64,000 nucleotides of DNA, from contig DASQUK010000248.1 of NCBI GenBank assembly GCA_035641315.1, forward strand, positions 1 to 64,000. The letters are read 5' to 3'. The notes beneath the pieces were generated by a model. It had not been told where the DNA came from. It saw only the letters and a list, made by a program, of their open reading frames with translations, and ran no database searches. The position numbers and the translations under genes were made by a program. Each line of letters begins with the position of its first letter. Position 1 is the stretch's first letter. Origin of the DNA: DASQUK01 sp035641315 (GTDB taxonomy: Bacteria > Actinomycetota > Acidimicrobiia > Acidimicrobiales > VFJN01). This document shows, in pieces, positions 50,609 to 58,056 of this stretch.

Positions 50609-51211
50609 TCATGCCGCGGTCCGAGGTTGGTGGTCGGGGCAGTTGACCCGGAGGTCGGCGGGTGGCAGGTCGATGTCCAGGAGAGCGCAGCGGTGGCGAC
50701 CGGCGTGGAACCGGTGGAACCGGCAGGTGGTGCACGTGCGGGCGACGTCGATGACGCCGGCGGCGACGAGCTGGGCGATGAGGCCGAGCAGGACCTCGAG
50801 GGTCGTCTCCTGCGTGGGGGTCCGCATGGCGCAGACGGCTCCGGTCAGCGTGCGGTCGCTGGCAGCCAGCTCGTGGGCCAGGGCCGCACCCCGCCGGGTG
50901 AGGGCAACCACGGTGCGGCGCCGGTCGGCGGGGTCGACGGCTCGCCGGAGCAGGCGTTTCGCTTCGAGCGATTGCAGCGAGTCCGTGACGGTCGGTTGCG
51001 CGACGCCCAGCTCGGTGGCGAGGCGCCCGACGAGCGGCTCGGGAGGTGGCCCCTGCGCCAGGGTGGACAGGATCTCGGCCTGGAGGGGCGTAAGCCCGTG
51101 GCGGGAGGCGACCGCCTGGCGGAACGACCGTTGGCCACGCGCCAGGCGGTCGAGGGCGGCGACGACCTTGGCTGCAAGCGAATCGGCCGGGTCGTCCGGA
51201 CGCTGCGTCAC
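50609..51211 (-). CDS. MarR-family regulator with a C-terminal Cys/His motif
   Basis: A 200-residue regulator. The MarR winged helix spans about 15-150 (HGLTPLQAEILSTLAQGPPP, TELGVAQPTVTDSLQSLEAK, VDPADRRRTVVALTRRG). The last 40 residues carry C-T-T-C, then three His and further Cys (CTTCRFHRFHAGRHRCALLD and NCPDH), a probable zinc or iron-sulfur site. GTG at 51211 overlaps the protoglobin stop (GTGA), so sensor haem protein and regulator are made together. Confidence 0.85.
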   Translation of the reverse strand: MTQRPDDPADSLAAKVVAALDRLARGQRSFRQAVASRHGLTPLQAEILSTLAQGPPPEPLVGRLATELGVAQPTVTDSLQSLEAKRLLRRAVDPADRRRTVVALTRRGAALAHELAASDRTLTGAVCAMRTPTQETTLEVLLGLIAQLVAAGVIDVARTCTTCRFHRFHAGRHRCALLDIDLPPADLRVNCPDHQPRTAA

Positions 51212-51792
51212 CACAGCTGGGGACTGTAGGGGCGTGCCCAGAGCACGACCGAGAGCATCACCGCCTTGAACCAGGCGTCGTACATCTCGTCCACAGCGCC
51301 CGGGTCGGCGCCGTCGCGGGCCAGGAAGTCCCGGATCGTCACGGTGATGGGTACGGCCAAGGCGATGAGGTGGCGGAGCTCGACGTGTCCGGCGGGCGAA
51401 GCCACGCCGTCCGTCTGGTTCTTCTTCGCGGTGTGCCGCAGCCCGATCTCTTCCTGGTAGGCGAGCCAGGTCTCGTCGAAGTCCCGCGTGCACAGGTCCT
51501 CGATCCAGCGGCCGAAGCGGCCGCGCACGGCGTCGAGGTACGACGCGTCGGGTTGGCCGTCGGCGCCCGCGAAGGCGGCCACGAGGTGGGGGTTGGAGGC
51601 GACGAACCCGTACCAGACGTCGAGGATCGCGTCGGTCTGGGCGGTCAGGATCTCACCTGCCCTGCGGAATGCCTGCTTGTCGGCGTCCGTCCACAGCAGG
51701 GATTTCTGGATCAGCTCGAGCTCCTCGAGCGACACCGGCGAGCGGGGCAGTTGGGGGTCGTCGTACGTGTAGCCGGCGGGTGCAGTGGTCAC
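51208..51792 (-). CDS. Protoglobin-domain haem protein
   Basis: A 194-residue stand-alone protoglobin of the globin-coupled sensor superfamily. Features are LLWTDADKQAFRRAGEILTA, DVWYGFVASNPHLVAAFAG, FGRWIEDLCTRDFDETWLAY and the proximal-His region EEIGLRHTAKKN. Protoglobins bind O2, CO or NO. GTG at 51792 follows GGGGA. It is the first gene of an operon with the MarR regulator, and a perfect inverted repeat lies 33 bases upstream. Confidence 0.88.
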   Translation of the reverse strand: MTTAPAGYTYDDPQLPRSPVSLEELELIQKSLLWTDADKQAFRRAGEILTAQTDAILDVWYGFVASNPHLVAAFAGADGQPDASYLDAVRGRFGRWIEDLCTRDFDETWLAYQEEIGLRHTAKKNQTDGVASPAGHVELRHLIALAVPITVTIRDFLARDGADPGAVDEMYDAWFKAVMLSVVLWARPYSPQLW

Positions 51793-51824
51793 CAGATTCC
51801 CCTCTCGGTCACCAGAACAACAAC

Positions 51825-51839
51825 CATAGGAATCCTATG
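51825..51839. promoter_or_regulatory. Candidate MarR operator upstream of protoglobin
   Basis: CATAGGA-A-TCCTATG at 51825-51839 is a 7+1+7 perfect inverted repeat between the divergent protoglobin (start 51792) and YCII-like (start 51899) genes. Its length and AT content fit a MarR-dimer site, and the MarR gene is the second gene of the flanking operon. Confidence 0.6.
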
Positions 51840-51898
51840 TTTATCGGGCAAGAGCGGATCTCGTCCCTGACGGACGCCGCCGCCCGTAAGGTCGGAGC

Positions 51899-52264
51899 GT
51901 GAAGTACATCCTGCTCATCTTCAATCGCCCCGGCTTCCTCGACGATCTATCCGAGGAGGAGCGCAACGAACTGTTCGGCGAGGTCGACGGGATCATGGCC
52001 GAGCTGACCGAGTCCGGCGAGCTGGTCAGCGGGGTTGCCCTGGCCGACCCGTCCCAGACCCGGACCGTCCGGCAGCGGGAGGGCCTGCCGGCCATCACCG
52101 ACGGGCCGTTCCTCGAGGCCAAGGAGCACCTGGCCGGCTACTGCATCGTCGACTGCGAGAGCGCGGAGCGCGCCGAGGAGATCGCGGCGCGCTGGCCCGA
52201 CATCCGCTTCGGTGGCGCCATGGAGGTGCGGGCGGTCATCGGCGGGACCGACACCCAGACGTAA
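51899..52264 (+). CDS. YCII/DGPF-domain protein
   Basis: A 121-residue YciI-like protein: MKYILLIFNRPGFLDDLSEE, the DGPFLEAKEHLAGYCIVDC motif that names the DGPF group, and AARWPDIRFGGAMEVRAV. These proteins often accompany ECF sigma factors but here stand alone. GTG at 51899 has AAGG eight bases upstream. No established reaction; the fold suggests a small-molecule role. Confidence 0.82.
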   Translation: MKYILLIFNRPGFLDDLSEEERNELFGEVDGIMAELTESGELVSGVALADPSQTRTVRQREGLPAITDGPFLEAKEHLAGYCIVDCESAERAEEIAARWPDIRFGGAMEVRAVIGGTDTQT

Positions 52265-52290
52265 CCGCCGGGCGACCCCCACCTCGGCGA

Positions 52291-52812
52291 TCAGGCCGTG
52301 GCCAGCACGCCCACCAGCGTGGTGGTCGCTCCTGGGCGGTTGACCACCTCCACCACGCTGAACCCGTGGCGCTCGAGGTTGTCGAGCAGGTCCCGCTGGC
52401 TGGCGGCCGTCCGGTCGGGCGTGGGCTGGTCGCCGAACACGCCGACCGTCCCGCCCGGTGCCAGGTGACGGCGCAGCACTGCCAGCTCCTCGGCGGGCGG
52501 CCGGGAGAGTGCCCCAACCCGCACGGCCAGCACGCGATCGAAGCGCTCGTCGCCGAAGTCGGCGTCGGCAAGCGCCACCGTCTCGAGCCGCAACCGTCCG
52601 GCCTCGATGTGGGACCGATTGCGTTGCCCGGCCGCCCGGATCATTGCCGACGAGCGGTCGATGGCGGTCATGCGGCCGTCGACCAGGCGGGCACAGACCA
52701 GGGACACGGCGACGCCGTGCCCGCATCCCACCTCGAGCACGTGATCGGACGGCCGAGGGTCGAGGGCGTCGACCGCCATCGCCAGACGCTCGGGGGCTGC
52801 CTGGGTACTCAC
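52291..52812 (-). CDS. Class I SAM-dependent methyltransferase, small
   Basis: A 173-residue methyltransferase core: motif I VLEVGCGHGVAVSLV, acidic loop MTAIDRSSAMI, motif IV region RVLAVRVGALSRPP and a C-terminal VNRPGATTTLVGVLA. It is short for the family, with no N-terminal cap, so the substrate pocket may be open. GTG at 52812. It converges with the YCII gene and is not coupled to others. Confidence 0.8.
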   Translation of the reverse strand: MSTQAAPERLAMAVDALDPRPSDHVLEVGCGHGVAVSLVCARLVDGRMTAIDRSSAMIRAAGQRNRSHIEAGRLRLETVALADADFGDERFDRVLAVRVGALSRPPAEELAVLRRHLAPGGTVGVFGDQPTPDRTAASQRDLLDNLERHGFSVVEVVNRPGATTTLVGVLATA

Positions 52813-52912
52813 GGACGTCCGTAGTAGCCGATGCCCGGCAGGCCGGGTTGGGCCGATGCCGCTGGGCCCGGCTCCGGTTCCGGCGGTGATTCCTGCCGGT
52901 GCTCGCGAGGAG

Positions 52913-53452
52913 TCACCGCCGCTTCAGGGGACGTGGCAGCGCGGTCACGATCGTGGTCACGATCTCGTCCGGGCTCCTCGTGGTCCCGTCCGTCACGGTG
53001 TCGAGTGGAAGGTCGGCCACGGCTGCGAAGCGGTCGGCGCGCCCGGCGGCGAGCTGCTCGGCGTCGGTTCCCGCCAAGCGGCGGCGGTGGTCGTCGCGGT
53101 GGCCCTCGGCCGCCAGGCGCCTCGCCAGCACCGGCGCGGGAGCCCGCAGCCACACCACGAACTGCCCTCGGAGCGCCGCCCGGCACGCGGCGTCGTCCAC
53201 CACGCTGGCGGCCGCGGCCACGACCATCGGTTGCGGATCACCCAGGGTGCGGAGCAGGTGCTCGGCCTCCCAACGGTGGAGCGCCTCCACGCCCTCCCGC
53301 TCGGCCAGCTCGCGGCCGGTGACGCCCCGGGTCGCCGCCAGGTCGTCGTCGCTGTCGCGGAACGGCCGATGCAACCGCGCCGCCAGGAGGCGGCCGACGG
53401 TCGACTTGCCCACGGCCATGGCGCCGACGATGACGATGTGCGATCCGGCCAT
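52913..53452 (-). CDS. Shikimate kinase-like P-loop kinase
   Basis: A 179-residue small-molecule kinase. Walker A GAMAVGKST (10-18), the FRDSDDDLAA segment (equivalent to the DxD of shikimate and gluconate kinases), ELAEREGVEALHRWEAEHLL and VVWLRAPAPVLARRL match the AroK/GntK group. No other aromatic-pathway gene is near, so it may phosphorylate another alcohol or sugar acid. ATG at 53452. Confidence 0.8.
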   Translation of the reverse strand: MAGSHIVIVGAMAVGKSTVGRLLAARLHRPFRDSDDDLAATRGVTGRELAEREGVEALHRWEAEHLLRTLGDPQPMVVAAAASVVDDAACRAALRGQFVVWLRAPAPVLARRLAAEGHRDDHRRRLAGTDAEQLAAGRADRFAAVADLPLDTVTDGTTRSPDEIVTTIVTALPRPLKRR

Positions 53453-53476
53453 GTCAGAGCCGTACCCGGCCCCGGA

Positions 53477-54067
53477 TCACAGTGCCGCGAGCATCGCCTC
53501 GGCCACCGCCTGACCGACCTCCGGTCCGCCGGCCGGCAGCGTCACCCCCACGAAGTAGTCGTCGCCCTGAGCGATGAACTGGCCGACGCCGCCCCCGACG
53601 TCCTGCCACACGGCGGCGTTGCCCACGCCGGATACCTCGCTGACCGAGTCCTCGCCCGTCTCGTCCCGGATGATGTCGAGGGCCGTCTCGTAGTTCTCGG
53701 ATATCTCGACGGCCAGGATCATGCCCGAGGCGTAGCTGCAGATCTTGCGCTGCTCCGGGTCGTAGGCCGACGGTGTCCCCACCCCGGGGTCGCTGCCCAC
53801 CAGGGCCGCCAGGTCCGGCCCTGCGATGAGCGCGCACGGGTCCGGCACGCCTTCGTCGGCCGGCTCCTCGGCGGCCGTGGTCGTCGCGCCGGCGGCGGTG
53901 GTCGTCGTCGCTCCGGCCGCGGCGTCGGCCGCCGCCGTGGTCGTGGTCGCGTCCCCGGCCCCGGCGGCGTCGGAGTCGTCGTCGCCGCCACAGGCGGACA
54001 CCAGCGCCACCAGCAGCGCGGCAGCGAGTGCGCTGGCCGCCAGTTGACGTCGCACGGTCTTTGGCAC
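53477..54067 (-). CDS. DUF3558-like lipoprotein
   Basis: A 196-residue predicted lipoprotein: signal peptide with lipobox ALVSAC (Cys26), then a long Thr/Ala linker (GDATTTTAAADAAAGATTTT), then a compact domain (DPCALIAGPDLAALVGSDPG, ICSYASGMILAVEISENYET, GVGQFIAQGDDYFVGVTLPA) that resembles DUF3558 proteins of the actinobacterial envelope. The two Cys of the domain probably form a disulfide. GTG at 54067 follows GGAGGG by three bases. Function unknown. Confidence 0.75.
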   Translation of the reverse strand: MPKTVRRQLAASALAAALLVALVSACGGDDDSDAAGAGDATTTTAAADAAAGATTTTAAGATTTAAEEPADEGVPDPCALIAGPDLAALVGSDPGVGTPSAYDPEQRKICSYASGMILAVEISENYETALDIIRDETGEDSVSEVSGVGNAAVWQDVGGGVGQFIAQGDDYFVGVTLPAGGPEVGQAVAEAMLAAL

Positions 54068-54203
54068 GGTCCCTCCGTCGGCGGCCCGGGAGGTCGGGTC
54101 GCCCCTCGCCGCACGCGACGATGGGTCCTCCGTCCGGCGGAGGTCGATCCCCAATGGTCGGAGCCCCGGCACCGCCGCCGGAACGCTGGCAGACTCCGCC
54201 GCC

Positions 54204-55163
54204 ATGCACAAGACCCGCATCGTGGAACCGGCCAACCTGCGTGTCGTCGCCACCGGGCTCCGCTTCCCCGAAGGCCCGGTCGCCCTGGCCGACGGCTCGC
54301 TGCTGGTCGTCGAGATCGCCCGGGGGACGCTGACCCACCTGGATCCCGAGCGCGCCGACGGCGCCGCCGAGGTGGTGGCAGAGTGCGGCGGTGGCCCCAA
54401 CGGCGCGGCGATCGGCCCGGACGGTGCCGTCTACGTCTGCAACAACGGCGGCTGCTTCGACTGGCAGGAGCGCATGGGCCTCACCTTCCCCGGCTCGCCG
54501 CCGCCACCGAGCTGGCCCGGGCACGGGTCGCTGCAGCGGGTCGACCTGGCCAGCGGCGAGGTCACGACCGTCCTCACCGAGTGCGACGGGCACGCCCTGC
54601 GAGCCCCCAACGACCTGGTGTTCGACGCCGACGGCGGCATCTGGTTCACCGACCACGGGGTGCGGGAGGAGCGCACCAGCGACCGCACCGGCGCCTACTA
54701 TTGCCGGGCCGACGGCAGCGACGCCCGCGAGGTGGCCTTCCCGTTGGACGCCCCCAACGGCATCGGGCTGTCGCCGGAGGGTGACCGGCTCTATGTCGCC
54801 GAGACGCACACGGGCCGCCTCTGGGCCTGGGACGTCACCGGCCCCGGCCAGGTCAGCGGCTCCGCTCCGCTGGGGCCGCGGGGCGCCGAGCTGCTCGCCG
54901 ACCCCGGTGACGCGACGTTCTTCGACTCCCTCGCGGTCGACGGGGACGGTTGGATCTGCGTGGCCACGCCCGGCGGCCGCGCCGGCATCACGGCGTTCTC
55001 GCCCGACGGCGGCGAGGCGGAGCACACTCCGCTGCCCGATCCGCTCACCACCAACATCTGCTTCGGGCCCGACGGCCGTACCGCCTTCGCCACGCTGTCG
55101 GGCATCGGCCAGGTGGTCGCCTTCGATTGGCCCCGCCCCGTGGGCCGCCTGCCCTTCGGGTAG
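54204..55163 (+). CDS. SMP-30/gluconolactonase family protein
   Basis: A 319-residue six-bladed beta-propeller lactonase. Landmarks are GLRFPEGPVALADGSLLVVE with the metal-binding Glu, ECGGGPNGAAIGPDGAVYVC, RAPNDLVFDADGGIWFTDHG and DAPNGIGLSPEGDRLYVAET, giving the family Glu-Asn-Asp calcium or zinc site. It would hydrolyse sugar or other lactones. ATG at 54204. The next gene starts 34 bases later in the same direction. Confidence 0.88.
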   Translation: MHKTRIVEPANLRVVATGLRFPEGPVALADGSLLVVEIARGTLTHLDPERADGAAEVVAECGGGPNGAAIGPDGAVYVCNNGGCFDWQERMGLTFPGSPPPPSWPGHGSLQRVDLASGEVTTVLTECDGHALRAPNDLVFDADGGIWFTDHGVREERTSDRTGAYYCRADGSDAREVAFPLDAPNGIGLSPEGDRLYVAETHTGRLWAWDVTGPGQVSGSAPLGPRGAELLADPGDATFFDSLAVDGDGWICVATPGGRAGITAFSPDGGEAEHTPLPDPLTTNICFGPDGRTAFATLSGIGQVVAFDWPRPVGRLPFG

Positions 55164-55197
55164 ACAGTTGCCAATCGCCCGACGGGGGAGGGATGCC

Positions 55198-56223
55198 ATG
55201 CCGATCCTGGACGCCAGCCACGACTTCGCCCACGAGGTCGAGGGCGACCCGGCGTGGAGCGAGTCGTACTACTTCAGCGCCTACGACCCTGCCAGCGACG
55301 CCGGGTTCTTCACCCGCATCGGCGTGCGGCCCAACGAGGGGACGATGGACGTCGGGTTGTCGGTGTGGCTGCCCGGCAACCGCATCGCCAACGTCCGGGG
55401 CGTCCGCGAGCAGCAAGTCATGACCGACGACGACCTGGCCGTGGGCGGCGTGCGCTACCAGCGGATCGAGCCGATGCGGACCTGGCGGTTGACGGCCGAC
55501 GCCGACGCTCACGTGCTCGACCTTGGTGCGTCGCCCGGATCGGCGGCGCCCGGGGCCGAGGCGGGGGCGGGACGGCGCGTACGGGTGAGGCTGGACGCGA
55601 CCTTCGAGGCGCTCACACCGGCGATCGGCGCCGACGGGCAGGGCCGGACCGGCCGTTCGGGCGACAGCGCCACGTCCACCGCTGCCACCGTGGGCAAGGG
55701 CCACCTGGAGCAGGCCGGCCGCTGGTCGGGGACGATCAGCTGCGACGCCGACTCGTGGCGGCTCGACCCGGCGTCGGCCCGCGGCAACCGCGACAAGTCG
55801 TGGGGGCCGCGCCGCTGGGGCGGACCGCAGATGTGGCGCTGGTTCTCCGTCAACGTCGGCGACGACGTGCACTTCGGCGGGATCCGCATCGGCACGCCGG
55901 CCGGTGACCTGCACCGGGGCTGGGTGTGGAAGGACGGCGAGGCCACGTCGATCCGCGACTGGCACGTCGCCAGCGAGCTGGCCGACGACGGCGTGACCCA
56001 CCGCGTCAGCCGCGTGCGGGCCACCGACAAGCGCGGCCGGGTCCACGAGCTGCGAGGCGACGTGCTGCGGGTGTACGGGGTGCCGCACAAGACCGGCGAC
56101 CGCTACACGGTGGTGAACGAGGGCCTGGCCCGCTGGACCTACGAGGGCCGCACCGGCTACGGGATCAGCGAGTACCTGCACCAGCTCGACGACGCCGGGC
56201 GGCCCCTCGTGCGGATCGAGTGA
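55198..56223 (+). CDS. Conserved protein of unknown function (DUF7064/7065-like)
   Basis: A 341-residue protein of a group often annotated only by DUF number, with beta-rich lipocalin-like sections: WSESYYFSAYDPASDAGFFT, IGVRPNEGTMDVGLSVWL, RGNRDKSWGPRRWGGPQMWR and YTVVNEGLARWTYEGRTGYG. The NRDKSWGPR segment is the most conserved. Its neighbours, a phosphotransferase and DUF6285 protein, are commonly found with it in actinobacteria. ATG at 55198 follows GGGGGAGGG. A role in CoA- or lipid-related catabolism has been suggested by context only. Confidence 0.72.
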   Translation: MPILDASHDFAHEVEGDPAWSESYYFSAYDPASDAGFFTRIGVRPNEGTMDVGLSVWLPGNRIANVRGVREQQVMTDDDLAVGGVRYQRIEPMRTWRLTADADAHVLDLGASPGSAAPGAEAGAGRRVRVRLDATFEALTPAIGADGQGRTGRSGDSATSTAATVGKGHLEQAGRWSGTISCDADSWRLDPASARGNRDKSWGPRRWGGPQMWRWFSVNVGDDVHFGGIRIGTPAGDLHRGWVWKDGEATSIRDWHVASELADDGVTHRVSRVRATDKRGRVHELRGDVLRVYGVPHKTGDRYTVVNEGLARWTYEGRTGYGISEYLHQLDDAGRPLVRIE

Positions 56224-56300
56224 GGGTCGATTCCGCGGACCACGCATACCGGGAGTACACAATCATGCCGAACGCGGGTGACCGGCGGAATCGACCCTCA
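56221..56300 (+). repeat. 16-base perfect inverted repeat around a start codon
   Basis: TGAGGGTCGATTCCGC at 56221-56236 is exactly complementary to 56285-56300. The left arm includes the stop codon of the upstream gene; the 48-base loop holds GGGAG and the ATG 56265 of the next gene. The stem would be stable in RNA and could end transcription or expose or hide the ribosome site. No T-run follows. Confidence 0.75.
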
Positions 56301-57266
56301 TTAGTGACCGCACGCCGATCCGACCGACCCGACGCGCCCGGCTGGGCCGAGGAGCTGGCGGCGGCCCTTGGCGTCCGGGAGGTCGAGGGCCTGCGCCGGC
56401 TGTCGGGCGGGGCGTCGCGGGAGACGTGGGCGTTCGACGCAGACGGCCGTCCCCTGATCCTGCAGCGGGCGCGACCGGGCAACGCCGGCGGACTGGACAT
56501 GGCTAGCGAGGTGCGGCTGTTGCGGGCGGCCCGGTCCGCCGGGGTGCCCGTGCCGGCGGTCGTCGCGGCCGGTACGGGCGCAGCCGAGCTCGGGCGGTCG
56601 TGGGTGGTGGTCGAGCGGATCGAGGGGGAGACGATCCCCCGGCGGATCCTGCGCGACGACGAGCTCGCGCCTGCCCGCCCGCGGCTCGCGGCGCAGTGCG
56701 GCCGGGCCCTGGCTGCGATCCACGCCGTCGATCCCGGGGACGTGCCCGGCCTCGACCCAACCGACCAGTTCGACCTGTTCCGCCAGCTGCTCGACGACCT
56801 GGGCGAGCCCCACCCGGCGTTCGAGCTGGGGTTCCGGTGGCTCGACCGCAATCGGCGGCCCCGCCGGGCGGACACCGTGGTCCACGGCGACTTCCGCAAC
56901 GGGAACCTGGTGGTGGGCCCGGACGGGCTGCGGGCGGTGCTCGACTGGGAGCTGGCACACCTCGGCGATCCGCTGGAGGACCTGGGCTGGCTCTGCGTCC
57001 GGGCCTGGCGGTTTGGCGCGGAGCCCCGGGTCGGCGGCTTCGGCGACGTCGACGAGCTGGTGGCGGCCTACGAGGCGGCGTCCGGCAGCCCGGTCGATCG
57101 TGACGCCCTCGCTTGGTGGGAGGCGATGGGAACGCTCAAGTGGGGGGTGATGTGCATGCTCCAGGCGGCGACGCACCTGTCGGGCACCGTCCGCTCGGTC
57201 GAGCTGGCCGCCATCGGCCGGCGCGTGTGCGAGGTGGAGCACGACCTGCTCCTCCTGCTGCCATGA
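56265..57266 (+). CDS. Phosphotransferase family protein (APH-like, ACAD10-type)
   Basis: A protein of about 333 residues of the APH/choline kinase fold in the group that accompanies acyl-CoA dehydrogenases. Motifs: LSGGASRETWAFDADGRPLI (nucleotide loop), the Brenner loop VVHGDFRNGNLVV and the metal motif AVLDWELAHLGDPLEDLGWL. ATG 56265 has GGGAG upstream but lies in the loop of a 16-base hairpin; GTG 56304, just after the hairpin, would give 320 residues. It overlaps the DUF6285 gene (ATGA), its usual partner. Confidence 0.85.
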   Translation: MPNAGDRRNRPSLVTARRSDRPDAPGWAEELAAALGVREVEGLRRLSGGASRETWAFDADGRPLILQRARPGNAGGLDMASEVRLLRAARSAGVPVPAVVAAGTGAAELGRSWVVVERIEGETIPRRILRDDELAPARPRLAAQCGRALAAIHAVDPGDVPGLDPTDQFDLFRQLLDDLGEPHPAFELGFRWLDRNRRPRRADTVVHGDFRNGNLVVGPDGLRAVLDWELAHLGDPLEDLGWLCVRAWRFGAEPRVGGFGDVDELVAAYEAASGSPVDRDALAWWEAMGTLKWGVMCMLQAATHLSGTVRSVELAAIGRRVCEVEHDLLLLLP

Positions 57267-57610
57267 CGGATCGGACGCCGCCCCACGACGCGCCGAGCGC
57301 CGGCGAGCTGCTGGAGGCCGTGCGCGAGTTCCTCGAACGCGACGTGATGGACTCCACCGAGGGCCGGGTGCGCTTCCACGCGCGGGTGGCGGCCCGGGCG
57401 CTAGCCATCATCGAGCGCGAACTGTCGTCGGCCGACGCGATGGCCGCGGCCCATGCCCGGCGCCTGGCGGCGTTGGGCTTCGACTCGGAGGCGGAGCTGG
57501 CGGCCGCGATCCGCTCGGGCGCCTGCGACGACCGCTGGGACGAGGTGGCGGCCGCGGTGCGGGCGACGGTGGCCGACAAGCTGGCCGTCGCCAATCCGGA
57601 CTACGCCTGA
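57263..57610 (+). CDS. DUF6285-domain protein
   Basis: A 115-residue all-helical protein (APSAGELLEAVREFLERDVM, RVRFHARVAARALAIIEREL, AIRSGACDDRWDEVAAAVRA). DUF6285 proteins almost always follow an ACAD10-type phosphotransferase, as here (ATGA overlap), and probably form a complex with it. No biochemical activity is known. Confidence 0.82.
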   Translation: MTDRTPPHDAPSAGELLEAVREFLERDVMDSTEGRVRFHARVAARALAIIERELSSADAMAAAHARRLAALGFDSEAELAAAIRSGACDDRWDEVAAAVRATVADKLAVANPDYA

Positions 57611-57667
57611 TCAGCACCCGTGACCGCACGCCTGAATAACCTGGTGCCGAACGGGTAGTGGCGGGGC

Positions 57668-57991
57668 ATGAGGTTCAAGCTCGGAGCAGCCATCGGATTC
57701 GCCGCCGGGTACCTGGCGGCCGTCAAGGCAGGCGACGAACGTCGTCGGCAGGTCGACGATGCCATCCACCGTGTCACGGAGAACCCGCGGGTGCGCCACG
57801 TGAGCGACGTCGTGTCGCGCGACGCCAAGCGGCTCGGTGACGCGGTCGAGGAGCGGTTGGCAAAGACGGCCGACACGGTCGCCGAGAGCGTCGCCGGCAC
57901 GGTCGAACCGGGACCTTCCGGCGGTGAGGCCTCCCGGCCCCACGGCGCGCAAGCCACCAAGGACGCCACCAAGAGCGGCGCGGCGCACTAG
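57668..57991 (+). CDS. Small YtxH-like protein
   Basis: A 107-residue protein with a short hydrophobic N-terminus (FKLGAAIGFAAGYLAAVKAG) and a long amphipathic helical region (VSRDAKRLGDAVEERLAKTA) ending in a disordered Gly/Ala tail. The pattern fits YtxH-like membrane-associated stress proteins. ATG at 57668. It is not coupled to a neighbour. Confidence 0.65.
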   Translation: MRFKLGAAIGFAAGYLAAVKAGDERRRQVDDAIHRVTENPRVRHVSDVVSRDAKRLGDAVEERLAKTADTVAESVAGTVEPGPSGGEASRPHGAQATKDATKSGAAH

Positions 57992-58056
57992 CCGCCGCCC
58001 CGTCCCGCCGTGGGCCCGGGGGTGCGATTCCGGGGCCACGGCGGAATCATCTCTGC

